From the NCBI GenBank assembly GCA_025526935.1, contig JAHLKD010000033.1:1-64000 (forward strand): a stretch of DNA of 64,000 bases, read 5' to 3'. This DNA comes from Cladochytrium replicatum (Eukaryota > Chytridiomycota > Chytridiomycetes > Cladochytriales > Cladochytriaceae). The notes under the pieces were generated by a model. The model was not told the DNA's origin. It ran no database searches and saw nothing but the letters and a program-made list of their open reading frames with translations. The first letter of the stretch is position 1; each line of letters opens with the position of its first letter. Both the position numbers and the translations under genes were made by a program. Shown in pieces: positions 31,734-41,801 of this stretch.

Positions 31734-33260
31734 CTACACATCATCAGGACTATCAAACTCGTACTGCATTTCATCGTCAAAATTCGGACCAAATCCAGGT
31801 CCCCCTGGGCCACCAGTGGCCACAATGGTTGCTGACGCTCTGTCCGTGGAGCCCTTTATGAGCTCCGCTTGCATTGTTTTGCTGACGTAGTCCTTCGACA
31901 AACCAATCTCTTTGCTCAGCCTCGAAACGCGCTCGGAAATAGCAATCGACTTCCTAATCTGCTCATCCATGGTAGTCGCCGTCTCGTCCGTGTTGAATTC
32001 ATCTGGCAAATCGTGGAAGGAAACCATCCCGCCGTCTCGATGAGAAATAGTGGCATAGACCTGATTCTCTTCCACCATTCTCAGCACCAGCCGCTCCACT
32101 TCTTTGATGGTATCGGGTTCCAAAGTCGTATCCGTCTCCATCTGCTGACCTCTCTGAAGCGAAGGTGGCTCAAATGCTGAGTCTGTGTTGCGGATGCCCT
32201 TCGCGATGTCCGCGACGGAAAGCGTGATGTATGTCTGCGTTAACTGCTGCACGTGCCTGCGATTGAACGATTGCACACATTGCTTTGCAAGACCGAGATT
32301 CCGGTGTTTAGCAAAGGCATCGTGGTGCTTCACGAAGGACTGCTGGATTCGACTGACCGATCCCGACTTCGTAGACTGGGCGAAATCGGTGTACGCACCC
32401 GTTAACGAACTGGTGCAGGCTCTGATTACCGCAGCCGAGGTATATTTTGGTGGTGGTTCAAACGATCCGAGCAGAATGAGAGATACGAGAACGTACTTTC
32501 GATATGCCTCAACCTGGACGAATGAACACACACTGGCAGGAGCGGTAATGCAAAGTTGCAAGAATTCGAAGGCTCGATCGAATCGCTTCAGTCCGATCCA
32601 TAGCATTGCTCCATAGTAATGGTGCAAGAGGAAATCTTGCACTCTCAGGTTGTACGCATGGGGTTGAACCTCAGAAATGTCGACCGACAGGACGGGAAGA
32701 GCAGCATTATAGTTCTTAGCCAGAATGCATGCTTTGAACAAAATAGGATGCAAAGGTGTCAAGAATGTTGGAGACTCCGGCCATCGAAGAATTGCTTTTC
32801 TCAGAATACCGATCGCTGCAAGCGGCCGCTGCAAACGCTCTGCCAGCCGAAAGATGGCCTGTCCGAACATGTTCATATGTTCGGGGGCGATGTTGACCTG
32901 CTTTCGATCAAACACGTCAACGAAAATTGCGGCAGCATCAAGGGCAACGGCTGGGTCAGCTTGAGCCTGAGTCAATCGGGCGACAAGAATATGGAGGTAA
33001 CCCAACGTGTGCGCGGAAGGATTTAGGATCAACAACGGGTCTTTGTTTTCCGAAGTCGGCAAGCAAAGTACATTCTGGCTAGCCGATTTCAGAAGGAGAT
33101 GCAGCTTCTCAAGACTTCTGCCGTCGACCCCGATAATCTGGGCTGCCACCTCATCCATGGTGTGTGTTGATTCGACGCACAGCCACTGCACCAACTGAAC
33201 AGAACTTGATTTGGGAGGATCGAGCAACAAGATGTGATCGCAATTACTTTCTTTCGTCAC
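31734..33260 (-). CDS. COP9 signalosome subunit 3
   Basis: An intronless frame of 508 codons resembles CSN3. It shows LGYLHILVARLTQ, then NMFGQAIFRLAERLQRPL and IGILRKAILRWP, and a C-terminal PCI-type region (HVQQLTQTYITLSVADIAKG and ENQVYATISHRDGGMVSFHD). CSN3 is a scaffold subunit of the nuclear complex that removes NEDD8 from cullins. The first ATG in frame is at 33158. The upstream codons (ILLLDPPKSSSVQLVQWL) look coding but have no ATG, so a short upstream exon is likely. A 3' tail ends FDSPDDV. Confidence 0.88.
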   Translation of the reverse strand: MTKESNCDHILLLDPPKSSSVQLVQWLCVESTHTMDEVAAQIIGVDGRSLEKLHLLLKSASQNVLCLPTSENKDPLLILNPSAHTLGYLHILVARLTQAQADPAVALDAAAIFVDVFDRKQVNIAPEHMNMFGQAIFRLAERLQRPLAAIGILRKAILRWPESPTFLTPLHPILFKACILAKNYNAALPVLSVDISEVQPHAYNLRVQDFLLHHYYGAMLWIGLKRFDRAFEFLQLCITAPASVCSFVQVEAYRKYVLVSLILLGSFEPPPKYTSAAVIRACTSSLTGAYTDFAQSTKSGSVSRIQQSFVKHHDAFAKHRNLGLAKQCVQSFNRRHVQQLTQTYITLSVADIAKGIRNTDSAFEPPSLQRGQQMETDTTLEPDTIKEVERLVLRMVEENQVYATISHRDGGMVSFHDLPDEFNTDETATTMDEQIRKSIAISERVSRLSKEIGLSKDYVSKTMQAELIKGSTDRASATIVATGGPGGPGFGPNFDDEMQYEFDSPDDV

Positions 33261-33302
33261 AAAAACGCAAGCTTACATAATAGAAAACACGAGAGTTCAC
33301 AA

Positions 33303-34310
33303 TCAGTGCGAGAAAATATAAGTATGGTGTTCGCCCCATTCAAGAAATGGCAAGAGAGTACGCACATCTGTTGTGAAGATGGGGTTTGCGTTAAATAGGG
33401 ACTGAACCATATTGTCATCGAAACTCGGAACAGCCACGATGTTTGAACGGTCGGTGCCAGCTTTTCCCTGTCCGGCATTCTTTGGGGCGTTAAAATCAGA
33501 CCCACACCACCGTAAAGCTGATCATTAACTGACAAAATAGATACCTGGAAATAAACGTAATCCCATTGGTGGCTGATATCACTTGTGGGACGAAGTCTTA
33601 CTTAACACAGTTTCTTACTTGGGCAATGTTTCTTTCCGAGATACATTACCGATATACCTCCCTTGCCCCGAACATTGAGGTTGTGGATTGTCGCTCCAGA
33701 GAGCTGGACGGGACGGCGACGAAAGCAGAACGTTCTCCCGAACTGAGATGTATCTATCGCCAAACACAGTGGCATGGACTCTGATATCAACGTATGATCA
33801 GAGTTGGTGTACCTTCTGTGAGGTTACATGGCCAATATTGTGTAGAACTCGCTGGCTGGAGTTTGCCGAATGCATCTTCGCACGCAAGCTGGATCACAAC
33901 GTTGCAGGAGATTGACTCAGGATTATTCGGATAACTCTTGACAGCATCCCGTTCCCACGTCCATGTTGGGACGTCCATTGACCTCAATGTCAGTGTTTTC
34001 ATAGAAATCCTGAAAAAGCATTATCTTCGCTCATGGAATATTGATAAACTCACCATTTCTTGTCCTTCGTGTGAGAGAGGTTTATGCAAATATGACGTTT
34101 AACAGACTGAGCATCCAGTATGGAGTGCCAGCCGCAGGTTGCATAGCCGCCTGCATTGCTGTTCTGGGGATCAAACAATCTGTTTCCTCTCTGTCTATCA
34201 TTACTCTTTTCGTCGCGTCTTCCGTTCGTTCCTCCAGGGTTGTGAAGATAAACGTCTACATTGAAAACCATTAGTATTAATAACGCCAAAATGAAGACGA
34301 ACGAAAACAC
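33303..34310 (-). CDS. Unrecognised membrane-anchored protein
   Basis: The first exon (34310 to about 34054) starts MFSFVFILALLILMVFNVDV, a hydrophobic signal-anchor, then a charged stretch. A clean intron (GTGAGT...TTTCAG) joins it to TLRSMDVPTWTWERDAVKSY and on to LACEDAFGKLQPASSTQYWP. Downstream pieces read RPVQLSGATIHNLNVRGKGG then SVMYLGKKHCPS and, at the end, TDRSNIVAVPSFDDNMVQSL ... LEWGEHHTYIFSH with a stop at 33303. The middle splices are uncertain. It is probably a type II membrane or secreted protein of the endomembrane system. No family was recognised. Confidence 0.5.
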
Positions 34311-34515
34311 CCCATGAAGGAAAGTGGTTGGGACCGGTGACTTAAGCCCTGGGATCTATATTAACTTTCCAAGCTCATTATATCTCGACGTTCATGAATT
34401 ACAACGAAATTTTGGGATGATCCATGTCCACCAAATTTGGGCTATCACGTGTAATCCAGCTGCACCACGTGTGCTTTTCTTCGCTTTCCTACCCCCACTT
34501 CAACAGGCTCAGACA

Positions 34516-35178
34516 ATGGTCCAGATTCCAGGAGAACGCGACGGCACACCGCTCTCACCACCTTCAACTCCTGGTGAGAACACGCCCGTTCTGCTCCCAG
34601 TGCCGAGTGAAGTGTTCGCGCGAACCGTCTTCCCATCGGTGACCGCCTCAAAGAAAGTAGGCCATGGGCGGGTTTGCGAAGGTGTTGATTCTAAATGCAA
34701 CATGCTTTCAGTTCCCGGTCGAAGGTACGTTTCCTCTCGGGAGTTTGATGTACAACATTCCTCACCGTTTGTGTTTAGATACTGCCGTGTTTGCCAGAAA
34801 AGGTCCACACAACGAATGCGCGAGCAGCATATCCTTCATCTCGAGGAGCAACTACGTACCGCGGGTATGAGCATCCAGCAGCTCACTGCCCAACAACGAG
34901 CTCTCCGATCTTTCCAAACTATGGCGAAACGTCTCCGTTTCCAGCAGTACAACATTTCCTGTCGTGAAACCATCCCGGAGGATGTTCTTCGCGAAGTACA
35001 TTCGTTCCTTAAACTATTCAGCTCCTACTCAACGAACGACAACACCACTTGCGCCACCCCCAACGCATCCTCCGCCTCCACCATCGTCCACTCTCAGCAT
35101 CCGACCGATGCCCTTGTGGCTCTCCTCAACCTCAGCTGTGATCCTCGCAATTCTTCTAACTCGACATCTGCCCCATAG
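34516..35178 (+). CDS. Possible bZIP-like protein
   Basis: Starting at MVQIPGERDGTPLSPPSTPG (34516; an earlier in-frame ATG is at 34417), a proline-rich N-terminus leads to an intron at about 34728-34780. The next exon reads CRVCQKRSTQRMREQ followed by HILHLEEQLRTAGMSIQQL. The latter has hydrophobic residues in heptad positions (L, A, L, L). A basic patch before a short zipper suggests a bZIP transcription factor. The spacing between basic region and zipper is about three residues short and the invariant Asn/Arg pair is not evident. A different coiled-coil protein is equally possible. Confidence 0.4.
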   Translation: MVQIPGERDGTPLSPPSTPGENTPVLLPVPSEVFARTVFPSVTASKKVGHGRVCEGVDSKCNMLSVPGRRYVSSREFDVQHSSPFVFRYCRVCQKRSTQRMREQHILHLEEQLRTAGMSIQQLTAQQRALRSFQTMAKRLRFQQYNISCRETIPEDVLREVHSFLKLFSSYSTNDNTTCATPNASSASTIVHSQHPTDALVALLNLSCDPRNSSNSTSAP

Positions 35179-35649
35179 CCGGCGTTTTTATTTGCAGTTC
35201 CCTGCAAATGCAAACTTCGTAAGTCGAAGATCTACCCAGCAATCACAAATTGCATGAGCACATCCGAATTTTCCCTTCATTTTTGACCGCACGCTTGCAC
35301 TATATCGATGCATTTCTGGTTATATTTTTCGTTTTTATGTAAATTTGGCTCTTTGTGACCATTTTCATTTTTGAGACGGGTTTTACCCAAGTGCTCATTG
35401 TTCTGTTCTTTTCATTCTTCTTTTTCGTTGACAATTTTTTGTTAAGCACACTGTTTCTAGTTAGGTCCACATATTTCATAGACTTAACTGTGTCATGCCC
35501 ATAGTCTTAGCAGAGATCAAACAGCCTTGGCGGATGCTTGTTCCTGAGTCTTCTGGACATTGCGAATGGGCACCACGATTGTATCGTTGATATGCGCATT
35601 CTCAAAAATGTATTTTTGTATCAATCTGACTAAACAGAACATCAGGCGG
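35179..35649. other. Intergenic stretch, convergent gene ends
   Basis: No gene or structured element was seen. The region is AT-rich and separates the ends of the bZIP-like gene (plus) and the proteasome subunit gene (minus), so it should hold two 3' untranslated regions. Confidence 0.6.
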
Positions 35650-37502
35650 TTAGTTCAATTGAGCAGCCTGATGTTTTGAGGATCAGCAAAGAGGTAACCA
35701 CAAATACATAAGACATACTTGTTCGTACAGTGACTCCACCACGTTGTTCATTTGCTTGATAGTTTCCAATGCAGTTTCGTATGTTTTCTGATCATAGACA
35801 GGTTTTAACATGGACCACTCTTCTGAGACTCTGCGACTTACATCCACGGGAGTGTCTTCAAACACGACGAGACATCCCGCGCCTTGATCCAGAATACCGT
35901 TGAAAACTTTGTCAAGTATCATTTGCGAAAGCCTTAATTCAAAAAAGTGAGAAAACATTTGAGATGAAATAATAAGGTTTTACTTGGCCTCCACTTGCGA
36001 AGTAGGAAGTTTAACAAGTTCGGCGACGTGAGTAATCTCTACCCTTGAGTATGGCTCTATGATCCTTAGCAAATTCTGCTCCAGAAGGGTATCGTAAAGC
36101 GCATTCAGGTGTGACCTCACAATTCGGTCATTTCCGAGTTCTTAGTTATAAACCATCAAATTAGCAGGCTACCTTGCAAATATGAATGAAAAACAAACCG
36201 TCTTTGAACTTGGTCAGTGCTTGCTCAAACTCGAGTAGGGATCTGTTTTCATGTGCTTTCGCAACAGCGATCATCGCCTCAATCTCACGACCCGCATACT
36301 TTAGAGCCAGCTTGCCGTTTACGATTGAGTTCACATCCTCGGCCTTCACTCTCGGTTAAAACAGGTTCGTATTTCGACAAAATTGAATTTACCAGATTCA
36401 GCATGATCTTGCAAAGAAGCATGTACTTCAAAGCAAGAACGGCGCGTGGGTCGTCTTGGGAAGAGTAGCCCTCCAAGGTTTCATAAAAGTAAGAGTACCT
36501 GAGAATTACGGAGTAAGTCTTGCTATGTTCACAACGACTAGTCGAACCATACGCTGTCTTATAGTCTTTCTCTTCTGCATGAAGAATTCCAGACTGCATA
36601 TCCAAAGCTGCCTGCATAAGCGGAGGGCAATAAATCGAGTTTGCCGAAGTCCTCGCAGACGTCAACGCAGCCTGACCACAATCATGACAGAATATTTAGA
36701 CAAATCTGAAAAAGGATACGATTGTTTACGTACTCGCGCTTTAGGAAGATTGGGAAGAGCGTGGAATACTCGGCTCTCTAGCAATTGTACTTCGACGAGA
36801 ACGTTTTTATCGTCCAGGCGTTTCAGCTCCTTAAGAAGCGAAGCGATGAGAGTCAACGCGTTGGAGTACATCTTGTTGTCCAGATAGCTAAATACAACAG
36901 TTGAAAACAGGATGAGTATTGAAAAGCTCCTAAACGTACAGTGCAGCAAGTCGTGTTTCCAACGATTGCCGGAGAAACAGTCGCTTTTCGGCAACAGCCC
37001 AATCGATCGTTTCCTTACAGACTTCCACTTGAAGAGACAGCGAATCTGGAATGTCACTGAATAAATCGATGAGCGTTCGAACTGAAATATTGATTCAAGT
37101 TAATGAACGAATAATGAATTAACAGAGCACATTAACAAACCAATCTTCGCGGTCTTGGCCTTGGGTAAAGTGGACAAGAATGCTCTTGAAGAACGAATCA
37201 AATCTGCAAGGTCTTGAGCTTTGCTGAACAAGCCGATCTAACTGTCAGATTCCGGTGAATGGCGCAGATCTATGCAGTACTTACCCCTGCGACTTCAAAA
37301 GGAGAGATAGCTTCGTGATGGCTGTCTCTTTGACCTTTGAGTCTTCTTCCGGTGTAGCTGCGAGCAAAAGTAAATGGAATGGTCGATGTTCGGATTAGAT
37401 TTACTAACGCTGTGTAGCTACAAGCAGAGTCTGATATGTTTGAATCGCCTGGAGAGGTGCTGTTGCCTCCAGCGCTGCGATCTCTGCGAAATCGATTGCC
37501 AT
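35650..37502 (-). CDS. RPN6: 26S proteasome lid subunit RPN6/PSMD11
   Basis: About eight exons give a protein starting [20 protein letters not shown]. After an intron it continues [20 protein letters not shown]. Recognisable blocks include [20 protein letters not shown] then [20 protein letters not shown], then [32 protein letters not shown] and [17 protein letters not shown]. The PCI/winged-helix end has [19 protein letters not shown] followed by [10 protein letters not shown] and ends YEQAAQLN. Rpn6 clamps the proteasome lid to the core particle. A 54-nt intron between VD and KTYE is divisible by three and has no stop, so it can be misread as coding. ATG at 37502 is the first plausible start. 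Confidence 0.93.
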
Positions 37503-37649
37503 TCTTTCGTCCTCTTGAGGCGAGCTGGTGTTTGCGCAAGCACGCGTCACGTGGCTACTTCGAGGACGTTTCGATGACCAAAAATTTTCTTTCGGAGGAG
37601 AAAAATGCAATCAGAAAATGATAATTGACATAATCAAAGCTCTCAAAGC

Positions 37650-39489
37650 TCAAATCCAACGTTCGAGCAACAGCCAGTCATCCCAGTAAACGCTCCCTCT
37701 GTAGGACTCCAAAACACCAACCACATCCACTCTTGTCACCTTCCCCCAGCGACTTAGGCACATGATAATCAAGCTCTGCTGCCACTCCTTGGAACCTGTG
37801 TCGAATGCGCAACCTCAACCATTTGTGGAGTCGCTGCATTTACCCAGCCAAGTTTGGTAACCTTCCTCTTCGGGTTTTGATTGAACTATACCAGTTCCGC
37901 TCTCCAGCTTCGATTTTTGACCACGCTGTGAACACAAGCACTCGCTCTCCAGCTTCGATTTTTGACCACGCTGTGAACACAAGCACTCGCTGTCCGTTAT
38001 TCCGGAGGTTCTGGCCATGGACGGACTGAACAACTTCGTTCACAGTCATAGAGTTAGATTGATATAGCGATTTGAGCACGTCCACAAAAGCTTCCAGTAC
38101 GACAGAGCTCGTGGTTCAAGACTCTTCGTTTCTCTTCCGGTACTCCATGCGGTGTCGTGCCTGGAATCGAATTGCTGTCAAAAACAGAAGATTGGGGTTC
38201 GTTTTGGAAGGAATGATATCGATGCGCAAGTCCAGCTGACGAACGTCCTCGCTCACTGATTAGACGGCTCGATCGTAAAAGTCGGTTGCGTTCTTCCTGT
38301 TTGTCCATCTCAGTCAAGTCTTCCCTGTACACCGATTCAACAATGTGAAAGTTTCCTCCGGAGTGGTTGAAATGAAAGTGACCTTGCTCGAACGATGGAT
38401 TCTTGAGGAGATTCAAAGCTTTCCACATGGACCATTGTTTTTAAACAAGAAAAGCCAGGCCTCGACACTCACCTACCTTGTTCTTCCCGCTCAGTGAGAG
38501 TTTTGATATGAACATCAGCCCCACTATCCTCAAACCCGAACCGATTGCCCGCAAACACACGGAAAACATAGTGTCGCCCAGGCTCAATTCCGTTAGCCAA
38601 GATGCTGGTAGCTCTTAGTCTTGACTGAGAAGGAATGAAGTTTTCTCCTTCGTTGCCATTCACGGGGGTAAAATCGTTCTTATTAGTCATTCCTTCCGCG
38701 AGCGATTTCATAATACGATATGACGTTGCATTGGAAGCCCTCCCTTCATCCCACGTAATGAGTGCACTTCGCGAAAGTACCAGCGAGGCGATAACCCTTT
38801 CTACCTTGGGAGATCCTTCTGGTTACTTTTTCTATTATGTGCTTGCGTGCTGACATTACCAATCAAGTCCATCATTAAGCTTCCAAAAAGATTCGAGGTG
38901 TTGAGCTCCATGCTTCATCAGCACCAGCTCCAAAATCATACACTCGATTGCGAAGAAGATCATATTTCGTTTGCTTTAACCAATGATGAACTTGATCGTG
39001 ATTGAAACTGAAATGTGGGCAGGTTAATGTACCCAAGCCCAACTCTTTCGCGCGAAGAAAAAAGTCTTCATGCTCTCTCAGTTTTTGAATTTCGTCCAAC
39101 TGAATTTCTTTCTGAAACACTAAAGCCCTTCCCAAAAATATGTTCGGAACAAAATCGACATTATGAAAACCTTCGTGGGTTGTGGACAGTATGTACCATT
39201 CTTCAGCCTCAAAACTCCACCTTCAACACTCATAAGCCCACAAAAATCCAGACCCCACCTTTGTTCGTCGACAGGGTTCTTTCCGGCCGCAATATCACAC
39301 GTTCCTCTCCAATTTGCGTGAGCATACTTTTTCCGCACTGCTAAATCAGGTGGGCTTTCCAATGCGTGAATCAAAGCTTCGATTCGAGAATTTTCGTCCA
39401 AAACAAAATAGTCATCCAGCGTTAGGAAGTAAGTTGTTGTCGCGTGCTCCACCATTTGATTTCTTCCGGCCGAGAGACCGGCGTCATGC
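37650..39489 (-). CDS. Glycosyltransferase, second catalytic domain with FN3 and CBM-like tail (C-terminal part)
   Basis: The minus strand starts inside a GT2-like domain of the B4GALNT type. DAGLSAGRNQMVEHATTTYF leads to FLTLDDYFVL, where family members usually have DDDF. It continues GLDFCGLMSVEGGVLRLKN and, after an intron, LREHEDFFLRAKELGLG. An FN3 domain follows (GIEPGRHYVFRVFAGNRFGF). The tail is a jelly-roll carbohydrate-binding module: LLKNPSFEQGHFHFNHSG near 38400, RVLVFTAWSKIEAGE near 37930, and GSVYWDDWLLLER just before the stop at 37650. The beginning of this domain and its start codon are not upstream on this strand but lie inverted at 40371-40530. It should act in the Golgi or cell surface on glycans. 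Confidence 0.7.
37899..37988. repeat. 45-bp perfect tandem duplication in the CBM-like coding region
   Basis: Two 45-bp units (37899-37943 and 37944-37988) are identical and keep the frame. Each encodes the 15 residues that include VLVFTAWSKIEAGER on the minus strand. The duplication adds an extra beta-strand-length segment to the carbohydrate-binding domain. Confidence 0.9.
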
Positions 39490-40530
39490 TGGAGCTAGCA
39501 CCTGGGGTTATGGGAACAGAAAAGGGTCACCTGCTTCCATACACCGCCTTCCAGATAGGCTTTGGGGAGGTATATGATCCAAACGTCTTCAACTCAGTGG
39601 GACCAATGGCAGTCACAAAAGCTTACAAACGGTTGCAAGCGACATCAGGCGGGGGTTTACCGTCTGATCGGACTGTTCCTCGCATGCCCAGGGAAATGAT
39701 CTTTATGAACAGCAAGTGCTTTATCCCTTGGGCTACAAAACCAGTGCGGAAGTGTTTATACCTGCAGAAGATCCAGAAGCACGACTTCAGAGAATCATTG
39801 GCAAATCGGTTTCGCTCCATCTTTTGGGTCACCAAACAAAGAATTAGGAGATAGACCACACCAGCATCTGATGGCAGCTTTCAAGAAGCTTTCAGTTGTT
39901 CAAGCAGATATCACTGTCGATGCTTTCTACAACTTAGTGGCGCCGAAATATGTGGGATTTCGGTTCGGCGTTGCACACATTGATAACAAGCGTATTGTTA
40001 CTGGAGCATTTAATTCTGTGGACGCCTCTAAAGCAAAACTTAATGTCGAGATAAGGACGAAGTTCGGGAAGCTGAGAGTAGGAGGTGATGTTATCAACCT
40101 CTGGTCCGAGACGTTGAAGTTCGTCTTTGATTCCCCTCGACATGCAAACAGCGTCCTTTCGAAAGTAATGCACATGCCGCGACAGGGAACGCAATGTGAG
40201 AAGGATAAAATTGAACTTCGCTTTTCAGCAGGCGAGAAAATCCAGATTCGCCGGGTTGCGGTCTACAACGTCGTGACCTGCTCAAGCCCATCCAAACATC
40301 CAAAGTAGGAGTGCTAGTATTGCCAGCTTGAGCAACATAGCTCAAAATACACCAACTGCAATCGCACCAATTGGTACAAACTACTCTTACCAACTGCAGA
40401 AGCCTCGAAAAGTTGGTTATGGTCATAGTGAAGACGGTCGTACGAGCTGAAAAGGTTTTCGCACTGGTATCTTCCCCTCGAAAACTTTATTCAGGAATTC
40501 ACATTATAGTCTCAGATGACGCAGAGCATT
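39490..40530 (+). CDS. Inverted middle segment of the glycosyltransferase
   Basis: On the plus strand the order is: the C-terminal half of a GT32-like domain (GEVYDPNVFNSVGPMAVTKA then QVLYPLGYKTSAEVFIPAED, ending HLLGHQTKN), then a beta-rich domain (KKLSVVQADITVDAFYNLVA and FGVAHIDNKRIVTGAFNSVD, 39871-40300), then the start of a GT2-like domain (LVMVIVKTVVRAEKVFALV and SGIHIIVSDD, 40416-40520). It has no N-terminus of its own and is cut in mid-domain on both sides. The missing front of the GT32 domain and the missing rest of the GT2 domain are both on the minus strand immediately outside. Confidence 0.65.
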
Positions 40531-41576
40531 TGCTTGAATCAGGAGGTTTCAAAAAAAGAGGTTTTACTATATGCCGCAGATCTCCTCCAGATAGGCACCA
40601 TCCACATCGTCCTCCCCGCACCAGAAGAGTCCTTTCCAATAAATTGGCATGCTGGTTGATGCGTTGCAAAGTAATTGCGTCGAAATCGGAATAGATCCCA
40701 CCAAAGCGGTAAAGTACACAGAAGCGAATAAAGCCTGTGATGTGGGAATAATAGTACAGTCCCAGCTTCAATCTCGTTGGGTCAGCAGTCCACGCTCCAG
40801 CTCCGCACTCGACCCCGAGGGAGCGAATAAATTGATCGCGTGAAACAGTCACTCCGCACCCAGCTTCATGGTAGTGGGCATTCGAATGTACCGTTGTCCA
40901 AGTGATTTGCGAATATGACAAACTTCGAATTTGGATGATGATAAAGGTAGGGGTCGATGACTTTAGTATTTCGTATTCGAAACATTTCTGGGGCTGTTGT
41001 CCATATCAGATATATGCTTGGGTCTATTGAGATAATTTTTTTTGGGGATTCCAAAAAATCATATTGCTCCTTTAACCTATTCTCTTCAGCATTACATGAA
41101 GCTCCATGGTGCGTGCTTAACAAAAAACTCAGCGATGAAAAATCTCGAGGTTATTCAGTATACCATTAATATTGTGTGACGGTTGTGCATATATTCGGCG
41201 CTTTGGGGACTCGAGAAGTTTTGCTGGCAAAATTTCAGGAGAATAGAACCAGTGTCTACTTTTGCTTACTTGTCAATACATAAAGGACAACGGCTAGCAA
41301 GGCACCCCAATCGAAACTTGATATTTGACTTTTCGGTGGACTTAGTAGTTTCTCCGTACGTTTCGTCCGAATGCGAAGGTAAAGAAGCTTTATCCTTTTG
41401 TGATAATGATCTCCGTTTATCTTCGGAGGGTCCGCGTCCCCGAACTTCGAGTCTGTTCTCTCTAGCACACCAAACCTCCCCGTGCAACGCGTAGACACGT
41501 GATGGGACTGGGTTGATTGTTTTCTGTTGTGTTTTTGTGTTCTAATGAACATAAGGATAGAGAAGAAAGCACACAT
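40531..41576 (-). CDS. Glycosyltransferase, GT32-like N-terminal part with membrane anchor
   Basis: The minus strand encodes a short basic N-terminus and a transmembrane segment (DWGALLAVVLYVLTSK, near 41280). After introns it continues SIYLIWTTAPEMFRIRNTKV and PNSKFVIFANHLDNGTF. It then reads YYYSHITGFIRFCVLYRFGG followed by the DXD-containing IYSDFDAI near 40670. This is the sugar-binding DXD region of GT32 (Gly_transf_sug) enzymes on a type II membrane anchor. The start is uncertain (candidates at 41576 and 41487, different frames). Coding potential ends near 40530, where the inverted segment begins. Confidence 0.7.
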
Positions 41577-41801
41577 CTAGTTTTACTTTGGAGAAAGGAT
41601 TCGCTTGACGTAAAAGTGCAAAATGCAGGGTTTAAGTCACGTGTTGCAATATTGGCAAGTTCTGAACAACATCGAGCTGATCGATACGAACTAAGAGAGC
41701 CAAGATAGCACGCCGATGTTTGCAGAGGCGATGAAAAGCAACCCCGAAAAGGCGGAGGGGTTCATTAACTGGACCTTCGGTGGCGCGGAACGTGTTCCTG
41801 A

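Noticed and set aside
35818-35875. Extra residues in the RPN6 PCI domain
   Set aside because: The apparent insertion after VD is a 54-nt intron with GTAAGT and ATCAG borders that happens to be free of stops.
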